A stretch of DNA of 64,000 nt from Pseudomonas arsenicoxydans. Lineage in GTDB: Bacteria; Pseudomonadota; Gammaproteobacteria; Pseudomonadales; Pseudomonadaceae. The first letter of the stretch is position 1. Every line of letters starts with the position of its first letter. Both the position numbers and the translations under genes were made by a program. The stretch is taken from positions 4,907,001-4,971,000 of the forward strand of contig NZ_LT629705.1 in assembly GCF_900103875.1 (NCBI RefSeq), read 5' to 3'. A model generated the notes under the pieces. The model saw only the letters and a list, made by a program, of their open reading frames with translations. It did no database searches and was not told the origin of the DNA. Positions 47,481-55,707 of the stretch are shown here, piece by piece.

Positions 47481-47756
47481 TGTTATGCCCTCAGGATTGC
47501 ACGCAAAACCTCTTGGAAGAGGCTATGGCACCCATCTTAGGAACCGTCCCGCGCAATCCCCATGCTGCTTTGGTGGCCGCCTTCTAGTCCCTTGGTAGTA
47601 GGCTTTGTGGCGCACACCTGAATACCGTCGCCTCTGGCTGAAACCGCCCTCTGCCGGGCGAGCTACTACCTTGGTACTGGCTCACTGGTACTTTCTGCAT
47701 ATTTCATTCTGCCTCGCAGGCTTCCTATGCTGGCGCTACCTGTAATGGAGTGCCTT
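47481..47756. promoter_or_regulatory. Divergent promoter region between pedF and the binding-protein gene
   Basis: Two copies of the ped-locus motif lie here: CTAGTCCCTTGGTAGTAGG (47584-47602) for the pedF side and CTACTACCTTGGTACTGG (47663-47680) for the plus-strand side. The copies are 79 bp apart in start position. No ORF is convincing. In KT2440 as I recall it, pedS2, pedR2, pedD and pedE occupy this junction. Confidence 0.65.
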
Positions 47757-48941
47757 ATGCGCCAGCTTGCCCCTTACGCCCTGATCTACCTGCTGGCCAT
47801 CGCCTGCGCCGCCGGGCTGGCGACCCAGAGCCAGGCCGCCGACACGCCGCTACAGGTGCAGATCGGCTACCTGGGCTATCGCCCCGACACTGGCCCGCTG
47901 CTGTCGAACGTCATTCCCGAACCGGCCGATGCCGGACTTCGTGGCGCAGAACTGGCGATCACTGACAGCAACAGCACCGGGCGTTTTCTCAACCACAGCT
48001 ACAGCCTGGTCAGCGCGAATGCCGACAGTCCAGATGCGTTGGTTGAAGCGGCCAAGGCCCAACACGAACAGGGCCTTCGCTTGTTTGTCGTGAATGCTCC
48101 GGTGGAAACCCTGCGCCGACTCAGCGCCGTGCTGCCCGACAGCTTGCTGTTCAACGCCGGCAGCCCCGACGACAGCCTGCGCACCACCGACTGCCTGCCG
48201 AACGTGCTGCACAGCCTGCCAAGCCGGGCGATGCTGGCCGATGCGCTGGCGCAATTTCTGGTGGTGCGCAAATGGCAACGGGCGCTGTTGATCGTCGGCC
48301 CGACCCCGGACGATCAGGCCTACGCCGCCGCCCTGCGCCGCGCCGCCAAACGTTTCGGCCTGAAACTGGTCGCGGAAAAAGCCTGGAGTTTCGACAACGA
48401 CCAACGCCGCAGCGCCCAGGCCGACATGCCGCTGTTCACCCAGACCGCCGAGTACGACGTGGTGCTGGTGGCGGATGAGCGCGGCGATTTCGGTGAATAC
48501 GTGCCCTATCAGACCTGGTATCCACGGCCGGTCGCCGGCACTCAGGGCCTGACCCCGGTGGGTTGGCACAAAACCGTCGAAACCTATGGCGCCGCCCAAC
48601 TGCAAAAACGCTTCGAGGCCTTGACCGGGCGCTGGATGAATGACCGCGATTTCGCCGCCTGGATGGCCGTGCGCAGCATCGCCAGCGCGGTGAGCAAGTT
48701 GCGTCAGGTCGATCCGATGGCAATCCGCGCCCTGGAAATCAGCGATCAATTGCCCCTCGACGGTTTCAAGGGTCGCAAGCTCAGCTATCGCCCGTGGAAC
48801 GGCCAGTTGCGCCAACCGATCCCTATCGTGCAACCCCGGGCGCTGGTCAGCACCTCGCCCCAGGACGGTTTCCTCCACCCTTTCAACGAAATGGACAGCC
48901 TGGGCTACGACAAGCCCGAGGTCACTTGCCGCTTTCCCTGA
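47757..48941 (+). CDS. Periplasmic binding protein of the PQQ-associated ABC system
   Basis: A 394-residue exported protein (signal YALIYLLAIACAAGLATQSQAA). The mature part is a type I periplasmic binding (Leu/Ile/Val-like) fold, with segments RLFVVNAPVETLRRLSAVLPDSLLFNAGSPDD and KWQRALLIVGPTPDDQAYAAALRRAAKRF. It belongs to the set of proteins found with PQQ-dependent alcohol oxidation, together with the YVTN protein, ATPase and permease downstream. The cargo is unknown. GGAG precedes the ATG. The promoter motif ends 76 nt before the start. Confidence 0.85.
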   Translation: MRQLAPYALIYLLAIACAAGLATQSQAADTPLQVQIGYLGYRPDTGPLLSNVIPEPADAGLRGAELAITDSNSTGRFLNHSYSLVSANADSPDALVEAAKAQHEQGLRLFVVNAPVETLRRLSAVLPDSLLFNAGSPDDSLRTTDCLPNVLHSLPSRAMLADALAQFLVVRKWQRALLIVGPTPDDQAYAAALRRAAKRFGLKLVAEKAWSFDNDQRRSAQADMPLFTQTAEYDVVLVADERGDFGEYVPYQTWYPRPVAGTQGLTPVGWHKTVETYGAAQLQKRFEALTGRWMNDRDFAAWMAVRSIASAVSKLRQVDPMAIRALEISDQLPLDGFKGRKLSYRPWNGQLRQPIPIVQPRALVSTSPQDGFLHPFNEMDSLGYDKPEVTCRFP

Positions 48942-48981
48942 TGTGGCACTTCACAACAACGACAACAAAAAGGAATCCGCC

Positions 48982-49941
48982 ATGCGCCGCACCCTGCTCT
49001 CTTGCGCCTTGCTGCTTGCCGCCGGGCACGCCGTGGCCAGCACCGCCTGGGTCTCCAACGAAAAGGACAACAATCTGAGCCTGATCGACATGCAGACCCT
49101 GCAAGTCACCGACACCCTGCCCGTCGGCCAGCGCCCACGCGGATTGCTGCTGTCCCACGACAACAAGCTGCTGTACATCTGCGCCAGCGATTCGGACCGG
49201 GTTCAGGTGATGGACGTGGCCACGCGCAAGATCATCAAGGAGCTGCCGTCGGGCAAAGACCCTGAGCAATTCGCCCTGCACCCGAATAATCGCTGGTTGT
49301 ACGTTTCCAACGAAGACGATGCGCTGGTGACGGTGATCGACACTGAAACCTCCAAGGTGCTGAGCCAGATCAATGTCGGTGTCGAGCCCGAAGGCATGGC
49401 CGTCAGCCCCGATGGCAAGTGGGCGGTCAACACCAGCGAAACCACCAACATGCTGCACTGGATCGACACCAGCACCCAGACCCTGGCCGACAGCACCCTG
49501 GTCGATCAGCGGCCGCGGTTCGTCGAGTTTGCCCCTGACGGTTCCAAGCTCTGGGCCTCGGCCGAGATCGGCGGCACGGTGACGATTCTCGACGTGGCGA
49601 CGCGCAAGGTCCTCAAGACGTTGACCTTCCAGATCAAGGGCGTTCACCCGGACAAGGTGCAACCGGTGGGCATCAAACTCAGCGCCGACGGCAAGTACGG
49701 TTTCGTCGCCCTCGGCCCGGCCAACCATGTCGCGGTGGTTGATGCCAAGACCTTCGAAATCCTCGATTACCTGCTGGTGGGCCGGCGCGTGTGGCAGATG
49801 TCATTCACCCCGGATCAAAAGCAGTTGCTGGCCACCAACGGTGTCAGCGGCGATGTCTCGGTGATTGATGTCGACAGCCTCAAAGTCATCAAATCGGTGA
49901 AGGTCGGGCGCTATCCGTGGGGCGTGGTGGTGACGCCATGA
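48982..49941 (+). CDS. YVTN-family beta-propeller protein, PQQ-associated
   Basis: A 319-residue exported protein with a signal peptide (RRTLLSCALLLAAGHAVA). Seven-bladed propeller repeats of the YVTN/NHL type are visible (TDTLPVGQRPRGLLLSHDNKLLYIC, NVGVEPEGMAVSPDGKWAV, LLVGRRVWQMSFTPDQKQLLAT). The family occurs next to the ABC transporter in PQQ loci; the function is unknown. The last codons overlap the ATPase start (ATGA), showing translational coupling. Confidence 0.87.
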   Translation: MRRTLLSCALLLAAGHAVASTAWVSNEKDNNLSLIDMQTLQVTDTLPVGQRPRGLLLSHDNKLLYICASDSDRVQVMDVATRKIIKELPSGKDPEQFALHPNNRWLYVSNEDDALVTVIDTETSKVLSQINVGVEPEGMAVSPDGKWAVNTSETTNMLHWIDTSTQTLADSTLVDQRPRFVEFAPDGSKLWASAEIGGTVTILDVATRKVLKTLTFQIKGVHPDKVQPVGIKLSADGKYGFVALGPANHVAVVDAKTFEILDYLLVGRRVWQMSFTPDQKQLLATNGVSGDVSVIDVDSLKVIKSVKVGRYPWGVVVTP

Positions 49942-50669
49942 ACGCACTCGATGTCAGCGAGCTGAGTTTTGCCTACGGTGCGCGCGAGGCCTTGCGCCAA
50001 GTGAGTTTCAGCCTGGTGCCAGGGCGGTTTGCGGCATTGCTGGGACCCAATGGCGCAGGCAAATCGACGCTGATTGCCTTGCTCACCCGGCTTTATGATC
50101 TGCAACGCGGCGAGATCCAGGTCGGCGGCTGCTCCTTGCGCAAGACGCCGCGTGCGGCGCTCAAGCAATTGGGCGTGGTGTTTCAGCAAAGCACCCTGGA
50201 CCTGGACCTCAGCGTCGAGCAAAACCTGCGCTATCACGCCGCACTGCACGGCCTGTCCCGGCGCGAGACCGGCCTGCGGGTCGAGGCCGAGCTGGCGCGT
50301 CAGGCGCTGACCGAACGGCGTCGAGAGCGGGTGCGTGAACTCAACGGCGGCCACCGTCGCCGGGTGGAAATCGCCCGCGCCTTGCTGCATCAGCCACGGT
50401 TGTTGCTGCTCGACGAGGCCAGCGTCGGCCTCGACCCGGCCAGCCGCCTGGCGCTCAATCAACACATCCGCAGTCTGTGTCGCGAGCACGGCATCAGCGT
50501 GCTGTGGACCACCCATTTGCTGGACGAAGTGCAACCCAGCGACGACTTGCTGATTCTCCATCAAGGCCGGCTGGTGGCCAGCGGGCAGGCGGATGCGCTG
50601 AGCCTGGAACATGGCGGCGACCTCGGTTCGGCCTTTACTCGCCTGACTACATCAGGAGCTGCCCGATGA
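49938..50669 (+). CDS. ABC transporter ATP-binding protein, PQQ-associated
   Basis: A 243-residue ATPase. Walker A is LGPNGAGKST, the Q-loop VVFQQSTLDLDLSVEQNL and Walker B RLLLLDEASVGLDP. The ABC signature reads LNGGHRRRVEIA instead of the usual LSGGQ, a variant seen in the PedA-type family (from memory). The H-loop His is in LWTTHLLDEV. It joins the permease gene by an ATGA overlap. The transporter is an exporter-type ABC-2 system; cargo unknown. Confidence 0.9.
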   Translation: MNALDVSELSFAYGAREALRQVSFSLVPGRFAALLGPNGAGKSTLIALLTRLYDLQRGEIQVGGCSLRKTPRAALKQLGVVFQQSTLDLDLSVEQNLRYHAALHGLSRRETGLRVEAELARQALTERRRERVRELNGGHRRRVEIARALLHQPRLLLLDEASVGLDPASRLALNQHIRSLCREHGISVLWTTHLLDEVQPSDDLLILHQGRLVASGQADALSLEHGGDLGSAFTRLTTSGAAR

Positions 50670-51457
50670 ACGCTTATTGGCAATGTTTCAGCGGCATCGT
50701 GCTGCGCGAATGGCTGCGCTTTGTGCTGCAACGCACGCGGTTTCTCAGCGCGCTGGTGCGACCGCTGCTGTGGCTGCTGGTGTTCGCTGCCGGTTTTCGC
50801 GCGGCGCTCGGGATCGCGATCATCGAGCCGTATGACACCTACATTCCGTACGAGGTCTACATCATCCCGGGCCTGGCTTGCATGATCCTGTTGTTCAACG
50901 GCATGCAAGGTTCGCTGTCGATGGTGTACGACCGCGAGATGGGCAGCATGCGCGTGCTGCTGACCAGTCCCCTGCCCCGGACCTTCCTGCTGTGCAGCAA
51001 GCTATTGGCTACGTCACTGATTTCGCTGTTGCAGGTGTATGCCTTCCTCGCCATTGCCTGGTTGTATGGCGTGCAACCGCCGGCCATGGGCCTTTTGATC
51101 GCCTTGCCGGCGCTGTTGCTGGTGGCGTTGATGCTCAGCGCATTGGGGTTGTTGTTGTCCAACGCGATCCGCCAGCTGGAGAACTTTGCCGGGGTGATGA
51201 ATTTCGTGATCTTCCCGCTATTTTTCCTGTCGTCGGCGCTGTATCCGCTATGGAAGATGCGCGAGTCCAGCGAGTGGCTGTATTGGTTGTGCGCGCTAAA
51301 CCCGTTCACCCATGCGGTGGAGCTGGTGCGGTTTGCCTTGTACGAACGCTTCAATCCGTTGGCTCTGTCGGTGTGCATTGCGCTGACACTGATATTCACC
51401 CTGCTCGCGGTATTCACCTTCAACCCGCAACACGCAGCCCTGCGCAAAGCCACCTGA
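50666..51457 (+). CDS. ABC-2-type permease, PQQ-associated (PedC-like)
   Basis: A 263-residue inner-membrane protein with six hydrophobic segments, including PLLWLLVFAAGFRAALGI, the PGLACMILLFNGMQGSLSMVYDREMGSMRVLLTSPLPR loop typical of ABC-2 permeases, and NFAGVMNFVIFPLFFLSSALYPLWKM. It forms the membrane part of the ABC system with the upstream ATPase. The frame continues far upstream over the ATPase gene, but start 50666 is set by the ATGA overlap and an AGGAG SD. Confidence 0.9.
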   Translation: MNAYWQCFSGIVLREWLRFVLQRTRFLSALVRPLLWLLVFAAGFRAALGIAIIEPYDTYIPYEVYIIPGLACMILLFNGMQGSLSMVYDREMGSMRVLLTSPLPRTFLLCSKLLATSLISLLQVYAFLAIAWLYGVQPPAMGLLIALPALLLVALMLSALGLLLSNAIRQLENFAGVMNFVIFPLFFLSSALYPLWKMRESSEWLYWLCALNPFTHAVELVRFALYERFNPLALSVCIALTLIFTLLAVFTFNPQHAALRKAT

Positions 51458-51470
51458 CAGCACATCCCCC

Positions 51471-51562
51471 CTGTGGGAGCGGGCTTGCCCGCGATGAGGC
51501 CGGTACATCCAACATTGATATCGGCCGACACACCGCCATCGCGGGCAAGCCCGCTCCCACAG
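51471..51562. repeat. REP pair (BIME), copy E
   Basis: Arms tgtgggagcgggcttgcccgcgatgagg and the inverse. The spacer gtacatccaacattgatatcgg resembles copies A and C. Confidence 0.88.
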
Positions 51563-51587
51563 TTGATCTTCGTTGAAAAGGGCAAAA

Positions 51588-51605
51588 TTACTACTTTAGT
51601 ACTGG
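51588..51605. promoter_or_regulatory. Ped-locus motif, CXXCW-gene promoter
   Basis: TTACTACTTTAGTACTGG matches the motif of the binding-protein promoter (47663-47680) at 15 of 18 positions, again ending exactly 76 nt before the start codon. Confidence 0.65.
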
Positions 51606-51681
51606 TTTACCTGTCTATCGTCGCATTCCCAATGCGCCGGGACTGGCATGTAATGGGGTCATAACTATAAGGATCGACCCC

Positions 51682-52239
51682 ATGCCGCGTGCCCGACGTC
51701 GTCTGCTGCGCCCTGCCCTTGCCGCGCTATCGCTGAGCCTGTTGCTGGGTGTCGCGCAGGCCGAAACACCGCTGTTCTCCGCCGAGGGTTATCGCATCGG
51801 CCTCTACCGCAGCCCGACCCCGAATCAGCTGCAAGGCGCAGCCATCATCGACACCGCCGCCCTGCAAACCCTGCTCACCCAGACACCGCGCCCGGTGCTG
51901 ATCGACGTCTATCGCCGCCAATGGCTGCAAGGACGTTTCATCGAAGACCAGCCCCACGAGAACCTGCCCGGCAGCCATTGGCTGGCCAATACCGGCGACG
52001 GCGACCTGACGCCTGACTGGCAGGACTATTTTGCGCGTAACCTGAAACGGTTGACCGCCGGCGACCTGGCCCAACCGCTGGTCTTCTACTGCCGATCCGA
52101 CTGCTGGCTGAGCTGGAATGCAGTGAAACGCGCCGCCGCCATGGGCTATAAAACACTGTATTGGTATCGCGATGGCCTGGACGCCTGGCAAGCCGCGAAC
52201 CTGCCCGTTGCGCCCGCCCGGCCCGAACCCTTCCCCTGA
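51682..52239 (+). CDS. PQQ-dependent catabolism-associated CXXCW-motif protein (rhodanese-like)
   Basis: A 185-residue exported protein with an N-terminal signal peptide (LALSLLLGVAQA region). The fold is rhodanese-like, with DVYRRQWLQGRF and NLPGSHWLANTGDGDL. The catalytic region reads FYCRSDCWLSWNAVKRA, containing the CRSDCW motif that defines the family. Rhodanese chemistry would suit the neighbouring Sox-like carrier (sulfur transfer), but the function is unproven. Two cysteines rather than one may form a redox pair. Confidence 0.88.
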   Translation: MPRARRRLLRPALAALSLSLLLGVAQAETPLFSAEGYRIGLYRSPTPNQLQGAAIIDTAALQTLLTQTPRPVLIDVYRRQWLQGRFIEDQPHENLPGSHWLANTGDGDLTPDWQDYFARNLKRLTAGDLAQPLVFYCRSDCWLSWNAVKRAAAMGYKTLYWYRDGLDAWQAANLPVAPARPEPFP

Positions 52240-52295
52240 CCTTTACGCGTGCGTGTTGTTGCCACACCATAATCAAAATAATGAGGTGAAAGGCC

Positions 52296-52961
52296 ATGTA
52301 CAAAATTCTGATTGCCGACGATCACCCGCTGTTTCGCGAAGCCATCCATAACGTTATCAGCGACGGTTTTCCGGGCAGCGAAGTGATGGAAACCGCCGAC
52401 CTCGACAGCGCGCTACTGCTGACCCAGGAACATGACGACCTGGACTTGATCCTGCTCGACCTGAACATGCCCGGCATGCACGGCCTCAACGGCCTGATCA
52501 ACCTGCGCAACGAGGCGCCGACCATTCCGGTGGTGATCGTCTCGGCCGAACAGGACAAACAGATCGTGCTGCAAGCCATCACCTACGGCGCGGTCGGTTT
52601 CATCACCAAGTCCTCGCCCCGGGTGCAGATGACCGAAGCGATCCAGCAAATTCTCAATGGCAACGTCTACTTGCCGCCGGACATCATCCGCACGCAGAAA
52701 TCCGGCACCCAGCGCCGGATGAACGACAACCCGAGCTTTCCGCCGGAGCTGCTCCAGGCCCTGACCCGCAAGCAGTTGCTGGTGCTGGAGCGCATGACCA
52801 AGGGCGAATCGAACAAACAGATCGCCTACACCCTGGAAATCGCCGAAACCACGGTCAAGGCGCACGTCTCGGCTATCCTGCGCAAACTCAACGTGCACAA
52901 CCGGGTGCAGGCGATTTTGAGTGCTGGGGATATAGATTTCGGGTCTTACTTGCGGCGCTGA
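52296..52961 (+). CDS. agmR: LuxR-type response regulator AgmR/ErdR/PedR1
   Basis: A 221-residue regulator. The receiver (about 1-120) has the acidic pair D8/D9, phospho-acceptor D55 in LLLDLNMPG and the lysine in GFITKSS. The C-terminal LuxR HTH includes [45 protein letters not shown]. In P. aeruginosa and P. putida this protein activates quinoprotein alcohol oxidation and PQQ genes, so it is the leading candidate to bind the recurring CTACyTTrGTA motif. The kinases nearby are possible partners. Confidence 0.92.
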   Translation: MYKILIADDHPLFREAIHNVISDGFPGSEVMETADLDSALLLTQEHDDLDLILLDLNMPGMHGLNGLINLRNEAPTIPVVIVSAEQDKQIVLQAITYGAVGFITKSSPRVQMTEAIQQILNGNVYLPPDIIRTQKSGTQRRMNDNPSFPPELLQALTRKQLLVLERMTKGESNKQIAYTLEIAETTVKAHVSAILRKLNVHNRVQAILSAGDIDFGSYLRR

Positions 52962-52983
52962 CTCTGGTAGACCGAGTCGCCGC

Positions 52984-53050
52984 CATCGCGGGCAAGCCCG
53001 CTCCCACAGGAGTGTGGATATCCCGGTGGGAGCGGGCTTGCCCGCGATGA
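52984..53050. repeat. REP pair (short spacer), copy F
   Basis: The two arms (catcgcgggcaagcccgctcccac and gtgggagcgggcttgcccgcgatg) are only about 16 bp apart. They lie between convergent agmR and the hybrid kinase gene. Confidence 0.88.
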
Positions 53051-53073
53051 CGCCAGTGAATACACCAGAAAAA

Positions 53074-55707
53074 TCAAGGTCTGCCGAGCAAGTGACTCAT
53101 CGCCGTCTTCAGCTTCATCGGCCGCACCGGTTTATGCATCAGGGTGTGGCCCAGTTCGCGGATTTGCTGCTTGAGCTCGTTGCTGTAATTGGCGGTAATC
53201 ATCATCGCCGGTATCGCTGAACCACGACGGGCGTTAATCCGGGCCACGGCATCGACCCCGTTCTGATCGTTATCCAGGTGATAGTCGGCAATCAGCAAAT
53301 CCGCTTCTTCATGGTAGTTGTCCACCTGGCGCGCCAGGTCATCCTCCGACAGCGCCGTGACCACCAGACACCCCCAACCTTCAAGCAACGTGCGCATGCC
53401 GGCGCAAATCGCCGCGTCGTTATCCAGCACCCACACCCGCGCACCGCGCAGACGTTCCAGCATCGGTTCACTCATCAGCAACGTCGGCTGAGCCTTGGGG
53501 GCCGTGGCGCTCAAAGGCACCTCGACGGAAAACATCGAACCCCTGCCCGGCCACGAACGCACATGAATGCGGTGGCCGAGGATTCCGGCAATTTTCTCGA
53601 CAATGGCCAGTCCCAGGCCCAAGCCGCGATCCTGATCCGGTCGCTGTACATCGCCACGCTTGAACTCCTGGAAAATCTCTTCCAGTCGATCTTCGGCAAT
53701 GCCCATGCCGCTGTCCCAGACTTCAATCGTCAAGCGCTGATGATGGCGCCTGCAACCCAGCACCACACGACCGCTGTAGGTGTAGCGGATGGCGTTGCTC
53801 AGCAGATTGCGCAGGATCCGCGCCAGCAGCTGAATGTCGCTGCGCACCAACGCCGAACACGGGATGAAATGCAGCTCAAGCCCTTCGCTGCGCGCGACCT
53901 GGGTGTACTCGGCGGCGAGGTTTTCCAGCAATTCGCTCAGGGCGAACGGCGCAATGTCGGCCTTGATCACCCCGGCATCGAGTTTGGAAATGTCCACCAG
54001 CGTGCCCAGCAAATTTTCCACGTCCTCCAGGGAATTGCTGACATTGCGCACCAGAATCGCATTGGCTACCGGCTCGCGGCGTTCCAGTAAGGCGCTGGTG
54101 AACAGTCGAGCGGCGTTGAGCGGTTGCAGCAAGTCGTGACTCACGGCAGCCAGAAACTTGGTTTTCGACAGATTGGCCTGCTCGGCCTCAAGCTTGGCCT
54201 CGCGCAAGCGCGACTCGACGCGCCGACGTTCGTCGATCTCCCGCAATAACTGGTCATTGAGGGTAGTCAGTTCCGTCGTGCGTTCACGCACCCGTAACTC
54301 GAGATTCTGGTAGGCCTGATGCAACGCTTCGGCCGTGCGCCGACGTTCGGTGATGTCGCGGATCAGCACGAAAATCCCCACCACTTCCCCGGTAGCCAGG
54401 CGATTGGGCACGTAGGAGCGCAGCATGTAGCGCTCCTGATTGTTGATGTTGGTTTCGGCGAACTCGAAGGTCACGCTCTCCCCGGCCAGAGCCCGAGCCA
54501 CGTAGGATTCCAGGCGCTGGTAATGCTGTTCGCTGTGAACTTCGCGCAGGCTCTGTCCGAGCATCACGCCGCGCGGCCAGCAGTACCATTCTTCGTACAC
54601 TTTGTTGGTGAATTCGTAGACCAGATCGGCGTTGAGGTAGGCGATCAGCGCCGGAACATGGTCGGTGATCAGGCGAATCCAGCGTTCGCTTTCGCTCAAC
54701 GCTTCGGCGTGCTGATAGCGTTCGGTGATGTCGGTGAAGGTGTTGACGAAGCCGCCGGTGGGCAACGGATGGGTGCGGATTTCCAACACCCGGCCATCGT
54801 AGAGGCGCTGTTCCAGTTCCTGCACATGGCGCCCGTTCGCGTCGCGACTGGCCGGGGTCAGCAGGTTCAACTCGCTGTCGGCGATCACTTCGGCAAACGG
54901 CCGATGCGCCGCCACCGGCGCCAAGCCGCTGAGCTCCAGAAAGCGCCGGTTCCACAATTCCAGCACGCCCTCGGCATTGACCATGGCCACGCCTTGGGAC
55001 AGGTTGTCGACCGCCCGTTGCAGCAAATGCGATTTCTGCGCCACCGCTTGTTCGCGGCGCATGGTTTCACTGAGTTTGACGTCGGTAATGTCGGTAAACA
55101 GGATCACCCGCCCACCTTCCTGGGTGGGCCGTTCGCTGACTTGCAGCCAACGACCGTTCTGCAGGCGATACAGCAGGTTCTCATCGGCCTGCCCACGCGG
55201 CTCTTCCGTGAACAAACCGGTGACACTCATCAGGCGTTTGACCTCGGCCAGACGCATGCCGGCGTTGATCCGCACCCGGCTGTTGCTCCAGAAGGCCTTG
55301 AACCGGCTGTTGAACAAGACGATTCGCTGGTCGGCATCGAACAGCACAAAAGCGTCGGAAATACTTTCGATGGCGTCGATCAAATGTTGGTGCGCGGTTT
55401 CCGCACGCAGGCGTGCTTCGCTGAGCAAGTGATTGCCCGACTTGAGTTCAGCCATGGCCTGGTTCAAGGCGTCAGTGCGCTCACGCACCTGCTCGGCCAG
55501 CACCACCGAGTGCTGAAACGCCGCGTACGGGTCATTGCCACGGGTGATGCCGGACTCGATCCGCTCGATCAGCGCGCCATTGATCCGCTGCAACTTGTGA
55601 TTGTCGTGCTGCAGGCTGGCGATTTGCGCCAGAAGCTCAGCGGTGTCCAGGGGACCGGCCTCGGGCAATGGCAACCCCGGTGAAGGTCTGGTTGATGTGC
55701 ATGCCAT
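53074..55707 (-). CDS. nahK: Hybrid sensor histidine kinase NahK/ErcS'-like
   Basis: An 877-residue cytosolic hybrid kinase. A coiled-coil N-terminus is followed by PAS domains near residues 105-220, 235-345 and 355-475. Then come a second coiled coil, the HisKA motif AAVSHDLLQPLNAARLF, HATPase motifs NLLSNAIRYTYSG and GLGLGLAIVEKIA, and a receiver with DLLIADYHLDND. NahK (ErcS', PA1976) pairs with NosP, encoded directly upstream here. The start overlaps the nosP coding end by 71 bp, which suggests coupled translation. Partner of AgmR-type control is possible. Confidence 0.88.
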   Translation of the reverse strand: MACTSTRPSPGLPLPEAGPLDTAELLAQIASLQHDNHKLQRINGALIERIESGITRGNDPYAAFQHSVVLAEQVRERTDALNQAMAELKSGNHLLSEARLRAETAHQHLIDAIESISDAFVLFDADQRIVLFNSRFKAFWSNSRVRINAGMRLAEVKRLMSVTGLFTEEPRGQADENLLYRLQNGRWLQVSERPTQEGGRVILFTDITDVKLSETMRREQAVAQKSHLLQRAVDNLSQGVAMVNAEGVLELWNRRFLELSGLAPVAAHRPFAEVIADSELNLLTPASRDANGRHVQELEQRLYDGRVLEIRTHPLPTGGFVNTFTDITERYQHAEALSESERWIRLITDHVPALIAYLNADLVYEFTNKVYEEWYCWPRGVMLGQSLREVHSEQHYQRLESYVARALAGESVTFEFAETNINNQERYMLRSYVPNRLATGEVVGIFVLIRDITERRRTAEALHQAYQNLELRVRERTTELTTLNDQLLREIDERRRVESRLREAKLEAEQANLSKTKFLAAVSHDLLQPLNAARLFTSALLERREPVANAILVRNVSNSLEDVENLLGTLVDISKLDAGVIKADIAPFALSELLENLAAEYTQVARSEGLELHFIPCSALVRSDIQLLARILRNLLSNAIRYTYSGRVVLGCRRHHQRLTIEVWDSGMGIAEDRLEEIFQEFKRGDVQRPDQDRGLGLGLAIVEKIAGILGHRIHVRSWPGRGSMFSVEVPLSATAPKAQPTLLMSEPMLERLRGARVWVLDNDAAICAGMRTLLEGWGCLVVTALSEDDLARQVDNYHEEADLLIADYHLDNDQNGVDAVARINARRGSAIPAMMITANYSNELKQQIRELGHTLMHKPVRPMKLKTAMSHLLGRP

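Noticed and set aside
37138..53050. A CRISPR-like array suggested by repeated palindromes in the ped locus
   Set aside because: Repeats are dispersed singly or as inverted pairs between genes, not regularly spaced, and no cas genes are present; they are REP/BIME elements.
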